DNA of 64,000 nucleotides from Clostridiaceae bacterium (GCA_011390155.1 JAABSW010000006.1:1-64000); one strand, 5' to 3'. Shown: positions 47,562 to 56,175, counted from the first letter of the stretch. Notes: generated by a model from the letters alone, not told the origin. Made by a program: numbers and translations.

Positions 47562-48083
47562 CTAATACAAGCCTCCAAAGCGGCCGAATGGATATAACCG
47601 CAGGAATGCCTTTCCGACAATATCTTCCAGATCAACCAAACCAAGGGCTTGGTCCCGGCTGTCAAGGCTGTTATTTCGATTATCGCCCATAACAAACATT
47701 TTACCTTCTGGAATCACCATATCAACTTGCCCCAATGTATAGCCATCTTCCAAGTAAGTTTCCTCCAGAAGCTCACCGTTCACATACACTTGACCATCCT
47801 GTATCAAAATGCTGTCTCCAGGTAAAGCGATCACTCGCTTTATCAGGAGTTTTTCCTGCCCTGTGGCAGTTAGCAGGGGGGATTCAAACACAATAATATC
47901 ACCTTTTTGAGGTTCACCTCTTCGGTACAGCAATCGATTGATCATTAAAAAATCGTTTTCTTCCAATGTGTGATCCATGGAATGGTTTTTAACAATGGTA
48001 GGTTTCACAAAGGTCGTTATCACCAGTGCAATTACCAATGATATCAGAATGGTTTTGATCCATTCCATAATTTCCTCTTTCAT
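47562..48083 (-). CDS. lepB: Signal peptidase I
   Basis: 173 residues. One N-terminal membrane helix; catalytic Ser35 in NHSMDHTL and Lys82 in LIKRVIALPGD, and the box GDNRNNSLDSR. Cleaves signal peptides outside the membrane. The Ser motif is SMDHTL, not the common SMxPTL. GGGAGG ten bases before ATG 48083. Confidence 0.96.
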   Translation of the reverse strand: MKEEIMEWIKTILISLVIALVITTFVKPTIVKNHSMDHTLEENDFLMINRLLYRRGEPQKGDIIVFESPLLTATGQEKLLIKRVIALPGDSILIQDGQVYVNGELLEETYLEDGYTLGQVDMVIPEGKMFVMGDNRNNSLDSRDQALGLVDLEDIVGKAFLRLYPFGRFGGLY

Positions 48084-48130
48084 GATGCATTTGCCTCCCG
48101 TCTATCTTTAACAGTCATAAAACTAACACT

Positions 48131-48159
48131 ATTGTACCACCACCTGAAGGTGAAAGCAA
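48131..48159 (-). promoter_or_regulatory. Putative promoter of lepB
   Basis: Minus strand TTGCTT (48154-48159), 17-base spacer, TACAAT (48131-48136). The spacer holds the small palindrome CACCTGAAGGTG. Confidence 0.55.
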
Positions 48160-48206
48160 CGGCCATGCTCTTGTATCCAATTATGCCTTTCAGACCAGTT
48201 CATCGG

Positions 48207-48235
48207 TTGAAATAGCCATTAATCTATGCTATGCT
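48207..48235 (+). promoter_or_regulatory. Putative promoter of the MltG-domain gene
   Basis: TTGAAA (48207-48212), 17-base spacer, TATGCT (48230-48235). Start near 48242, which excludes the upstream ATG at 48231 as a start codon. Confidence 0.55.
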
Positions 48236-48302
48236 GAATCCGATGACTATCACCGCTAAGAATCCTGTTTTATCTGACTTTAGAATGCGAGGTGTTCCAT
48301 TA

Positions 48303-48836
48303 ATGGAAAAAATTAAAGACATGATCTATGATTATTCTGATCTGTTTCTTGCACTCATCATCACTGCAGCCATGGTTGGCGTCGTGTACGTAAACCTTAC
48401 AACTATTTTTGATGATAGTATTGCCGTGATACCAGGTTCTTCGGATATTCTCATAGGCGGTACAGATGCACCATCCGAACCTGGTGAATCCACTGAAACC
48501 ATCGTCGTTGATCTCAGCGATCCGGTTACTCCAGAAAACACGGATGTGGAAGACAGTCGCCATGAATCTGAACTGGAAGAGCCACCGGTTGAAGAGCCTT
48601 CCACACCTGTCACCCCACCGGTTTCAGGTGAAATGGTCAGTGTCACCATCCCCAACGGAACCCCTGGGATAGGCATTGCGCAGATCCTGGTTGATCATCA
48701 GTTGCTCCCTGATACAACCGCTTTTGTTCAGGCGGCGGAAGAACTTGAGCTGGCAGTGAAACTCAAATCAGGAACCTTTCAAATTCCTGCAGGATCTTCG
48801 CCGGAACAAATGGTTAGAATTATCGCCAGGCAATAA
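48303..48836 (+). CDS. Anchored protein with MltG (YceG) N-terminal-type LysM-like domain only
   Basis: 177 residues from ATG 48303, eight bases after AGGTG. One membrane helix (LFLALIITAAMVGVVYVNL), an acidic and proline-rich linker (about 60-115) and a C-terminal domain (VTIPNGTPGIGIAQILVDHQLLPD, LKSGTFQIPAGSSPEQMVRII) that matches the LysM-like part of MltG. The transglycosylase domain with its catalytic Glu is absent and the gene ends at a strong terminator, so this is not a frameshift. Probably binds glycan outside the cell; function inferred. Confidence 0.75.
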   Translation: MEKIKDMIYDYSDLFLALIITAAMVGVVYVNLTTIFDDSIAVIPGSSDILIGGTDAPSEPGESTETIVVDLSDPVTPENTDVEDSRHESELEEPPVEEPSTPVTPPVSGEMVSVTIPNGTPGIGIAQILVDHQLLPDTTAFVQAAEELELAVKLKSGTFQIPAGSSPEQMVRIIARQ

Positions 48837-48837
48837 C

Positions 48838-48865
48838 AAAAGCCTCCGCCCTTGCGGAGGCTTTT
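48838..48865. terminator. Bidirectional terminator
   Basis: Perfect 11-base stem (48838-48848 with 48855-48865) starting with A4 and ending with T4. It separates the convergent MltG-domain and thioesterase genes. Confidence 0.9.
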
Positions 48866-48889
48866 CTTTAACCGATGACAATGACTTAA

Positions 48890-49315
48890 TCACCTGTTCA
48901 TGTCTTCTAAGGCTTCAGCTCTTCCATGAGCACGTTTTATCAGGGCATCTTTATTCACAATATGTCTTTCCATCCGACCTTTGGCAATGGGCCCTACTTC
49001 ATCATAGCAAACTAGATCAAAATAAATCGTATTGCCTTCCACACGGTCAATGCTTGCTTTAACAGTAACGGTCATACCCTGCAGTGTTGGTTTTTCGTGC
49101 GTTAGTTGAAGCTGCCTGGCCACTGTAATTGTTCCATCCGGCACATTATCACCGACCAAATCAACACAGGCTTCAATCATCATGCTTACCAGGGCAGGAG
49201 TTGAAAAAAGAGTTTCAATACCGGATCGACCAAAGCTGACAGTGGTATCTTCGTATGCCACTTTTTTCTGAATCATATACTCCATACCGGCTTTCAGCAG
49301 TACATCCTGCATCAT
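48890..49315 (-). CDS. Hot-dog-fold thioesterase
   Basis: 141 residues. Features of the fluoroacetyl-CoA thioesterase-like group: ETLFSTPALVSMMIEACVDLVGDNVPDG, then QLTHEKPTLQGMTVTVKA. Conserved Thr/Glu-type active-site residues fit acyl-CoA hydrolysis; substrate unknown. ATG 49315 follows GGAGG by eight bases. Confidence 0.85.
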   Translation of the reverse strand: MMQDVLLKAGMEYMIQKKVAYEDTTVSFGRSGIETLFSTPALVSMMIEACVDLVGDNVPDGTITVARQLQLTHEKPTLQGMTVTVKASIDRVEGNTIYFDLVCYDEVGPIAKGRMERHIVNKDALIKRAHGRAEALEDMNR

Positions 49316-49410
49316 TATTGCCACCTCCCTTTTTCATTTTCGTTTCAGTTAACTGACCATTTAGATTTTCCATTTAACCTACCTATCATGATTACTAAAC
49401 ACTTGCTACT

Positions 49411-49439
49411 TATATACCCATATTATTAAAAAAGTCCAA
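49411..49439 (-). promoter_or_regulatory. Putative promoter of the thioesterase gene
   Basis: Minus strand TTGGAC (49434-49439), 17-base spacer, TATATA (49411-49416). It lies in a 224-base AT-rich gap (49316-49539) in which I see nothing else convincing; a weak GAATTTT/AAAATTC repeat at 49469-49507 may end exoA. Confidence 0.55.
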
Positions 49440-49539
49440 CGTTTTCTGAAAATTCATTGATATTCTGACCAAAGTGAATTTTTTTAAAAGAAACATAAAG
49501 AAAATTCGTTTTATTTATCAAACCTGCAAACATTAAATT

Positions 49540-50313
49540 CTATTCTATATCAGGAGTTTGAAGCACTAATTCCACCGGACAATGATCGCTACCCAGCACC
49601 TTGTCATGAATGCCAACATCTTTCAACAAGGGAATAAGCCTTTCAGAAACAATAAAGTAGTCAATTCTCCACCCAACATTCCTGTCCCGTGCTTTACCCA
49701 TATAGGACCACCAGGTATAGGCATCTTCTTGATCTGGATAGAAATACCGGAATGTATCAACAAAGCCCTTGCCCAACAACACAGTCATTTTTTCGCGTTC
49801 TTCATCAGTGAAACCGGCATTACGACGATTTGTCTTTGGATTTTTCAAATCAATTTCCTTGTGGGCTACATTAAGGTCTCCACACAAAATTACGGGTTTC
49901 ATCTCATCAAGGCGTATCAGGTAATCTCGAAAAATATCTTCCCATTCCTGCCGATACTCCAGCCTGGCTAAGTCTCTCTGAGAATTAGGCGTATAAACAT
50001 TCACAAGGTAGTAATCGTCAAAGGTAAGTGTCAACACGCGCCCTTCACTCTCCAATGATTCCTGACCGGTGTTTAAGCCATAGGTCACATCAATGGGTTC
50101 TTCCCTGGTGAACACAGCCGTTCCAGAATAACCTTTTTTCACAGCAGAATGCCAAAACTGATGATACCCTTTCAAATCAAGTTCCAGTTGTCCTTCCTGC
50201 ATTTTTGTTTCCTGAATACAGAAAATGTCTGCATTTACTTCCTGGAAAAAATCTAAAAAACCTTTCTTTACACAAGCCCGAATACCGTTTACGTTCCATG
50301 ATATTAGTTTCAT
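49540..50313 (-). CDS. exoA: Exodeoxyribonuclease III / AP endonuclease
   Basis: 257 residues, EEP superfamily. SWNVNGIRA, CIQETKMQ, VNVYTPNSQ, CGDLNVAHKEIDL and LGSDHCPVEL are all present and hold the metal ligands and catalytic Asp/His. Repairs abasic sites. GGGAGG seven bases before ATG 50313. Confidence 0.97.
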   Translation of the reverse strand: MKLISWNVNGIRACVKKGFLDFFQEVNADIFCIQETKMQEGQLELDLKGYHQFWHSAVKKGYSGTAVFTREEPIDVTYGLNTGQESLESEGRVLTLTFDDYYLVNVYTPNSQRDLARLEYRQEWEDIFRDYLIRLDEMKPVILCGDLNVAHKEIDLKNPKTNRRNAGFTDEEREKMTVLLGKGFVDTFRYFYPDQEDAYTWWSYMGKARDRNVGWRIDYFIVSERLIPLLKDVGIHDKVLGSDHCPVELVLQTPDIE

Positions 50314-50331
50314 TGTTTTCCTCCCGGTAAA

Positions 50332-51585
50332 TTAAAATCGGCTTAAACAAACAGGAGCTTTTGCAGCGTGAAGCACACGCCCCAAAGCTCTCATCTTGGT
50401 GTTGTCATTCACCTCAATAAGTCCATAGTTCAACAGAGAGTCCATCTCCACAGCTCCCATGACCAGGGATGCCATGTTTGCTATATCCACAGATCCGTCC
50501 TTTTGGGAATGCTCTTTTGCTGGTGAGGCCGAAATTTTTCCTGCAACGCGCTCCAGGGTCCACAAACCAGTCAGTTCGTCGATCAAGGGGTCATCGATGT
50601 AAACATGGATGGGAAAATACTGTGATTCATGGTCTGGCACCTCCACTACAGCCAATGCCTTTTCCACGTTTAAGATTCTGGCCATCATCCCATTGCCAGT
50701 TCGATACATTTCATTGCTTCTGGTATGGAATGTATCATCGTCTCCCGTGTCTGGGTTCTGAAAGTTAAATTCAAAATTGTTATCCTGACTGAAAATAATA
50801 ACTTGATGGACCTGATCTTCCTGTGCATTCAAAAAAGCCATCAACGCTTTGGCTGTTTCATAATTGTCCCATAAAAATGCCTCAACAATGAGATTGGTCT
50901 TGAAAATATTATGAGGTGCAGTCCTTTCAAACCGTATTGGCATAATGCCTGATAGCTTATTCTGTTGCCATACTCCCAGTGTCATCTGGCATTCTTTTAA
51001 AATGTCCCACACTTCGTAGGCTTCCATTTTAAGCATGCCATGATTCTTTTCAAAATACTCATGAACAAATTCGACAACTTCAGGCATGTGTTTTTCCGTC
51101 AATTCACTTACCAAAGATCGGTCACCCACTTTTGAAATTTGAGATGGTTTAAGTTTGAACTGGTGATTTTTTACACTTATCCCACAGCCCATTTTCTTAT
51201 AAAAACCTATGTTAAAGGGATCTAATATGGCCATGCAGGCACCATCATTTCTGCCTTTCAGGAAGGCATGAAGCAAAAGATTAAGGGCAATTCTTTTTTT
51301 CTTATGCAGCAAGTCAACACACAGCCCACCCAGTCCAATAACATCCACCTGTTCCATGCGCAAGTTCATGGATTGTTGTAGTACCTGGATGCCCCCCAAC
51401 AGTTGGTCGTATTCATCAAAATACCCCAGCCCGATTTCATCTGTTGTACTTGTAACCATACGCTTTACCCATTTTTCAGTATTCTTTTGTGCATCAACAG
51501 TTATGTCGTATCCCGGATAAGCATTGCGCATTAACCTTGCCATGGCAGGTATGTGTTCTTCTTTCATCTGTTTAATAATACTCAT
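50332..51585 (-). CDS. Eis-like GNAT acetyltransferase
   Basis: 417 residues. N-terminal GNAT domain (MKEEHIPAMARLMRNAYPGYD; acetyl-CoA loop near VDLLHKKKRIALNLL), a second GNAT-like middle and an SCP2-like C-terminal domain (MGAVEMDSLLNYGLIEV). This three-part layout is that of Eis/YitI-like proteins. Substrate unknown. GGGGGG before ATG 51585; 18 bases before exoA. Confidence 0.85.
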   Translation of the reverse strand: MSIIKQMKEEHIPAMARLMRNAYPGYDITVDAQKNTEKWVKRMVTSTTDEIGLGYFDEYDQLLGGIQVLQQSMNLRMEQVDVIGLGGLCVDLLHKKKRIALNLLLHAFLKGRNDGACMAILDPFNIGFYKKMGCGISVKNHQFKLKPSQISKVGDRSLVSELTEKHMPEVVEFVHEYFEKNHGMLKMEAYEVWDILKECQMTLGVWQQNKLSGIMPIRFERTAPHNIFKTNLIVEAFLWDNYETAKALMAFLNAQEDQVHQVIIFSQDNNFEFNFQNPDTGDDDTFHTRSNEMYRTGNGMMARILNVEKALAVVEVPDHESQYFPIHVYIDDPLIDELTGLWTLERVAGKISASPAKEHSQKDGSVDIANMASLVMGAVEMDSLLNYGLIEVNDNTKMRALGRVLHAAKAPVCLSRF

Positions 51586-51609
51586 ACGATATTCCCCCCA
51601 GATATGTTG

Positions 51610-53529
51610 CTATTTCAAGGAAAAGATAAGGCTAACAGGATTATGATCACTGTATGTGAACCCCAAGTCATGGCCTTCGATTTGATGCACTTCCACGTTA
51701 TTCGAGACAATAAAACCGTCAATCACAGTTGCAAAACTTTCTCCTACTCTATAAGGAGTGGCATTGTCCCGAACAGTGTATACATCAGGATCAACTGCCC
51801 ATTGATAATTTTCCGGCAAAAAATCTTGGGGTAACGGCATTAACCAGTCTGGCCAGTTGGCCATAAAGGCAGGGTCATCCATCTGTTCCGGGTACAATAA
51901 ATGATTCCAGTCACCACCAACGATGACATAATTTCCTTCTACAGTCTGATCAAGTAAGTATTGTTTTATAAAGTCAATTTGATGTTCCCGTACCTTTCCT
52001 CCTTTGTCATAGGCGGACAAGTGTAAGTTAACTAATGCCAGGGACTTTCCATTTTTCACAGGTATCCTGGTTTCAATCATGCACCTGTCAAGGTCAAAAA
52101 GTTGACGTGGCCATGCTTCACTGCCGGGAAGCTGGTGTCTAAGAGGATTGTCCATGGCATATACACTAAACGTTGTGATTCCCGAGTCAGCATAACCCAT
52201 GGGGTTAAACACAGGAACAGGTACCCACAACGCCTTATAGTTCCATCCGTGAACACTGGCATGGTGTGGAAACGCTTCCCGAAACATTTTTAGTTGGTTG
52301 ACATCAAAACTTCTGGAAGACCTAATGTCCACTTCCTGCAACAACATAATCTCGGGTTGCAACGTCTGTAGAAAGCTAATCATTTCCCTTGAATTTTCCT
52401 GGGTTCTCTCAAGGCTTTCAGACCTGGACTCCACCCCACCATCCATAAAGAAATCCCTGTCTTTATCCAGCCCACCATAGCCAATGTTAAATGTCGTCAT
52501 TGTCACTGGCGTGTTCAGGGATAGTTCTTGTTGTTGGGGATTATAAACTTCCAATAATTCCACTTCTTCAGGTATTGGATTCATATAACTCACCACCCCT
52601 ATAAAACCACCAATCACCCCCGCAAAAACCATGACTATCACCAACAATACCATAAACTTTCGCTTCTTTGTGATCACCGTTTTGTTATTTAAAGCATCAG
52701 TATCCAGAGGTTCTTCTATTGCTACATCTTCTGAGTTAGTCTCTTGTCCCAGCGATTGGGATGCAATATCTTTTTGTTCCAGGGGGGATTCAAAATTCTG
52801 GTCAGTCCCTTCCACTTGATCTAGTTTTATAACTTTATCCCCCTGCACTCCTGGTGAAACCATCCCTTTCAACCTTTTAATAGCCAGGATCAATGACAGC
52901 ATGGCAATGGGCAGGGTTAATACACCACTGATCAAGGTCAACAAATCCAATGTTTTTACCCCAGCCAGTAAGCTTGTATAGGCTGCCAGGGAAATAATGG
53001 CTGAAAGAAGAAACAATACACCCAACCATCTTTCTATGCCTTCTCTCTTAACCAAGCTCCAGAAAAGAAGGATCACAGCCACTGCCCATAAGGCATATCC
53101 GGTTTGATTAATAAAATATGCCAAAGAATCTGGATTGAAAAAATACCATAGTTCTGCCATGAAGAACTTATTTTGATTAAGATAATACGGTACAAGGGTA
53201 AGTTGAGCCCCATATGAAGCGGTGGCAGCCACTGCATAAAACACTGAAATGGTATAACCTGTTATTTTTGTTATGCTAACAAAAGGTAGGAACAGCTGGT
53301 GAAGGGAGATCATAAAATAGAGAAAGACTGGAGCTATTGTCAGTGCCACAATAAAACTAAGCCTGAATATTTGCCAATGCTCTGCCAAATTTCTTAATTG
53401 GTTCAGGTATGTTCCTGACAGGGGGTTTAATAACATAAAAATTACCCAGGCGGTTAAAGCAACAATCAATAGACTGCTGCTGACCACCACATGTATGCTC
53501 ACTTTTTTTTCATTATTCAGTTTGATCAC
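51610..53529 (-). CDS. Seven-helix membrane protein with C-terminal EEP phosphohydrolase domain
   Basis: 639 residues. Six hydrophobic helices (to about 225), a soluble acidic loop (about 230-285), a seventh helix (MVLLVIVMVFAGVIGGFIGVV), then an endonuclease/exonuclease/phosphatase domain: MTTFNIGYGG, IMLLQEVD, LVNLHLSAYD, IVGGDWNH and YSDHNPVSL. With the N-terminus inside, the catalytic domain would be outside the cell. Start is the GTG at 53529, which merges with its own ribosome binding site; CTG 53520 would be better spaced. Substrate unknown, perhaps phospholipid or nucleic acid. Confidence 0.82.
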   Translation of the reverse strand: MIKLNNEKKVSIHVVVSSSLLIVALTAWVIFMLLNPLSGTYLNQLRNLAEHWQIFRLSFIVALTIAPVFLYFMISLHQLFLPFVSITKITGYTISVFYAVAATASYGAQLTLVPYYLNQNKFFMAELWYFFNPDSLAYFINQTGYALWAVAVILLFWSLVKREGIERWLGVLFLLSAIISLAAYTSLLAGVKTLDLLTLISGVLTLPIAMLSLILAIKRLKGMVSPGVQGDKVIKLDQVEGTDQNFESPLEQKDIASQSLGQETNSEDVAIEEPLDTDALNNKTVITKKRKFMVLLVIVMVFAGVIGGFIGVVSYMNPIPEEVELLEVYNPQQQELSLNTPVTMTTFNIGYGGLDKDRDFFMDGGVESRSESLERTQENSREMISFLQTLQPEIMLLQEVDIRSSRSFDVNQLKMFREAFPHHASVHGWNYKALWVPVPVFNPMGYADSGITTFSVYAMDNPLRHQLPGSEAWPRQLFDLDRCMIETRIPVKNGKSLALVNLHLSAYDKGGKVREHQIDFIKQYLLDQTVEGNYVIVGGDWNHLLYPEQMDDPAFMANWPDWLMPLPQDFLPENYQWAVDPDVYTVRDNATPYRVGESFATVIDGFIVSNNVEVHQIEGHDLGFTYSDHNPVSLIFSLK

Positions 53530-53589
53530 CTCACGCGTGTTGTCATAAACAGGATTTTTAGCTTCTGGTTGAGTTTATCTTAAACATTG

Positions 53590-53607
53590 TTATTTATGGT
53601 ATGGTTC
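53590..53607 (-). repeat. Second copy of the rlmH 3' end (possible attachment site)
   Basis: Read on the minus strand this encodes EPYHK followed by a stop, the same last five residues as RlmH. TTATGGTA-y-GGTTCA matches 54333-54347 at 14 of 15 bases, in the same orientation; similarity stops abruptly on both sides. No open reading frame leads into it (TGA two codons upstream of the match). See the finding on the rlmH interval. Confidence 0.6.
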
Positions 53608-53682
53608 ACCGTATCACTGTAACTGCGGTTTTGTCTTTACAGAACAAATGAGTCATCGGAACTGCTCCCTCAACTCCTTAAC

Positions 53683-54195
53683 TTAGAATACGGCAAGTTT
53701 AATACGTTTATATAAGTAATACACTACTAAAATTATTATACTAATATACGATAGAGTAATTATTAGTAAGCCACTAAAATCAAATTGAAATGTTAGAAAT
53801 GCAGCTGTATAAGAAATTAATGGAATTGCTTCATTAAATGTATCAAGTATTACCGCTGGCAAAATAGTATAAAAAGATATTATGAGATATACAATCAACA
53901 TGGATACTGTGTATCTGTTTTTATAAATGAATATGTCTAAACAACTAATGATAACCCCCATAGCACATAATATGAAAAAATAACCACGGAACTGTATATT
54001 GGCAAGTGTTACATATAAAAAAGTGGCATCGCCATTATATGAAAATAAGTTGCCATTTTTTAAAATATCATTATAATCGTGGGGATAGAATAGAATTTCT
54101 GGTTCCATATTTATTCTTTCATTCACCATTCCTACTACAAAAAATACCCAAATCAATAGTAATGCTACTGGTAAAACCTTTTTAAACATATTCAA
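53683..54195 (-). CDS. Unknown AT-rich membrane protein
   Basis: 170 residues, no family recognised. Four or five hydrophobic helices (residues 5-24, 68-90, 97-118, 126-145, 148-165) and one polar stretch after the first helix (ERINMEPEILFYPHDYNDILK). Start is either TTG 54195, seven bases after GGGAGG, or ATG 54189, 13 bases after it. Codon use is markedly richer in A/T (ATA, TTA, AAT) than in neighbours, suggesting foreign origin. It is the only gene between the two rlmH-end repeats. No terminator seen. Confidence 0.6.
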   Translation of the reverse strand: MNMFKKVLPVALLLIWVFFVVGMVNERINMEPEILFYPHDYNDILKNGNLFSYNGDATFLYVTLANIQFRGYFFILCAMGVIISCLDIFIYKNRYTVSMLIVYLIISFYTILPAVILDTFNEAIPLISYTAAFLTFQFDFSGLLIITLSYISIIILVVYYLYKRIKLAVF

Positions 54196-54328
54196 TCTTT
54201 TTCCTCCCTACTTAATCTTTTTGTTATTTTATCAAGTAGAAACGGTCCTTCCTTGCTTACTTCAGCAAATATCTTTCCATTGATTATTCATATATATTGA
54301 AAACACTTCACCCTAGAGAAAATTCCAG

Positions 54329-54808
54329 TCACTTATGGTACGGTTCATTCCTGTTTATTTTGAAGGCTCGATAAACCTGTTCCAGCAAGATAAGGCGCAT
54401 TAATTGATGGGGAAAAGTCATTTTTGAAAAACTAATCTTTTCGTTGGACCTGCCAAGCACACCATCTGATAAACCCAAGGATCCGCCTATGATAAAGACA
54501 ATCTGACTGTTACCCTGCAACGATAATTTTTCAAGCTTATCTGCGAATTGTTCTGAAGTATGCATTTTACCATCTAGATTCAAGGCAATGACGTACATGC
54601 TATCCTTCACATGCTTTAAAATCCTCTCTCCTTCCCGTTCCTTCACCTGAATCATGTCATTGTCACTCAGGTTTTCCGGAGCCTTTTCATCAGCCACTTC
54701 AATAAGATTCAGGGAACAGTATCGTGATAATCTCTTTGAGTATTCAGCTATTCCATCCTTCAGGTACTTCTCTTTCAGTTTTCCGACTGAGACAACTGTT
54801 ATATTCAT
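54329..54808 (-). CDS. rlmH: 23S rRNA (pseudouridine-1915-N3)-methyltransferase RlmH
   Basis: 159 residues, exactly the family length. SPOUT fold with [23 protein letters not shown] at the start, [14 protein letters not shown] (SAM knot) and [23 protein letters not shown] at the C-terminus. Methylates the pseudouridine in helix 69 of the ribosome. ATG 54808 follows GGAG; an 18-codon upstream extension is not needed. The last codons are the integration site of SCC elements in staphylococci (gene orfX), and here a copy of them occurs about 740 bases downstream. Confidence 0.97.
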   Translation of the reverse strand: MNITVVSVGKLKEKYLKDGIAEYSKRLSRYCSLNLIEVADEKAPENLSDNDMIQVKEREGERILKHVKDSMYVIALNLDGKMHTSEQFADKLEKLSLQGNSQIVFIIGGSLGLSDGVLGRSNEKISFSKMTFPHQLMRLILLEQVYRAFKINRNEPYHK

Positions 54809-54896
54809 TTCTTCAGCTCCATGAGTGACATCCTTATTCTGTTTCATTATACCCGAAAACACAAGGTCTATAAATGGAATAATAAATAAGTTTTAA

Positions 54897-54911
54897 TGAT
54901 AACCATTTTCA
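54897..54911. promoter_or_regulatory. Fur-box-like palindrome upstream of the S4 paralogue
   Basis: TGATAACCATTTTCA matches 12 of 14 defined positions of TGATAATNATTATCA. Outer TTAAT/ATTAA extend the symmetry. It overlaps the -35 region of the promoter at 54906-54934, where a bound repressor would block transcription. Confidence 0.45.
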
Positions 54912-54934
54912 ATTAATGTTTTTTATGATATACT
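54906..54934 (+). promoter_or_regulatory. Putative promoter of the S4 paralogue
   Basis: TATACT (54929-54934) with a weak TTTTCA (54906-54911) 17 bases upstream. A leader of about 55 bases follows. Confidence 0.45.
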
Positions 54935-54994
54935 GTATTTTGCCAACAGGCTTACCGCGGCACAACGTTTGTTAAATAGCAGGAGGAATTTGAA

Positions 54995-55588
54995 GTGGCA
55001 AAAATGATGAAACCACGTTTTAAAACCAGTCGACGATTGGGTGTCAACATTTGCGGCCATCCTAAAGCGATGAACCGCGCAAGTGCATCCTTTGACAGAA
55101 GTGCACGTAAATTGTCAAATTACGGTGTACAGTTGCTTGAAAAACAACGATTAAGGGCATACTATAATGTTTTAGAAAGACAATTTGAAGGATATGTTTC
55201 AAAAGCAATGAAACATCCTGGGGTAACTGGGGAAATATTGGTTCAGCTGCTGGAAAGCAGGCTGGATAATTTAGTATACCGATTGGGGTTAGCCCAGTCA
55301 ATTCGACAGGCACGGCAAATGGTCAATCATGGACATATATTATTAAATGGCAATAAAGTGAATATTCCCTCTCACCAAGTTCTTCCCGGCGACCTGATTG
55401 CCTTACGGGAAAAATCCAGGAATAATGAACATTATAGTAAGCTTTATCAGCAATCTGATCATTCACTTTATCCATATCTTGAAAAACTTCCCGATGATTT
55501 TGGAGGGAGACTGATCAAAATCCCACATCGACAGGACATTCCCATAGAAGTAAATGACCAGTTGGTCGTTGAATATTATTCTAAATAA
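54995..55588 (+). CDS. rpsD: Ribosomal protein S4, stand-alone Cys-poor form
   Basis: 197 residues. The S4 domain is clear ([49 protein letters not shown]). The N-terminal [18 protein letters not shown] region has no CxxC zinc pairs and lacks the usual YAPGxHG segment. S4 normally lies in the rpsM-rpsK-rpsD-rpoA cluster, so this isolated gene is probably a second copy, though the window cannot show the other. GTG 54995 follows AGGAGG. A Fur-box-like site suggests metal control. Confidence 0.88.
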   Translation: MAKMMKPRFKTSRRLGVNICGHPKAMNRASASFDRSARKLSNYGVQLLEKQRLRAYYNVLERQFEGYVSKAMKHPGVTGEILVQLLESRLDNLVYRLGLAQSIRQARQMVNHGHILLNGNKVNIPSHQVLPGDLIALREKSRNNEHYSKLYQQSDHSLYPYLEKLPDDFGGRLIKIPHRQDIPIEVNDQLVVEYYSK

Positions 55589-55610
55589 TGATCTTGAATT
55601 TCAATAGGAT

Positions 55611-55653
55611 AAAAGCACCTGCACTGATCACATTTCAGAATGCAGGTGCTTTT
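55611..55653. terminator. Terminator after the S4 gene
   Basis: Perfect 13-base stem (AAAAGCACCTGCA, 55611-55623, with 55641-55653), A4 before and T4 after, so it can serve both S4 and the convergent DUF302 gene. Confidence 0.9.
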
Positions 55654-55683
55654 ACTATTTAGTATACTACTGCGACTGTTTTT

Positions 55684-56079
55684 CTACCCAACTGTCTTGT
55701 CAATGGCTGTGCGTAATGCTTCTTCCACTTCCAGTGCAAAGGCTTTCAACGATGGATCCTGCAGACTTTCCATCATGACAGAGGGCAACATCATACCGAT
55801 GGATGTCATCCCTGCTTCTTCAAAAACAACAATCTTGCATGGCAGAAAGTATATGACCTGTAAATTAGCTTCAAGTGCATTTTTTGCATGAACCGGGTTG
55901 CACACTTCAAGAATCACTGCTTCTCTTTGGTAGTCAACACCTTTTTCTTTAAGCTTTGATGGCACATTCAGCTCCCAGAGAGTCCCAAATCCCTGTTCAG
56001 CCAAAGCACTGCGAACATCCGTCACTGATTGCTCAACTGTTTTATCCGTTTTAACAGTATACGTGTACGTAAACGCCAT
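55684..56079 (-). CDS. DUF302 protein
   Basis: 131 residues. YTYTVKTDKTVEQSVTDVRSALAEQGFGTLWELNVPS, VCNPVHAKNALE and FLPCKIVVFEEAG are DUF302 hallmarks. Function unknown; related domains bind small ligands or metals. ATG 56079 follows TGGAGG by seven bases. Confidence 0.9.
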   Translation of the reverse strand: MAFTYTYTVKTDKTVEQSVTDVRSALAEQGFGTLWELNVPSKLKEKGVDYQREAVILEVCNPVHAKNALEANLQVIYFLPCKIVVFEEAGMTSIGMMLPSVMMESLQDPSLKAFALEVEEALRTAIDKTVG

Positions 56080-56175
56080 ATTAATACCTCCAATGTATTT
56101 TTTGTTCCAAACCAACTATATAGCTTAACAAATAGTTACCCCATACTGTGGCAAAATCACATCATCACCTAAGGA

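Noticed and set aside
53608-54328. Complete SCC or integrative element
   Set aside because: No recombinase, integrase or excisionase reading frame exists between the repeats; only a remnant or trans-mobilised cargo can be proposed.
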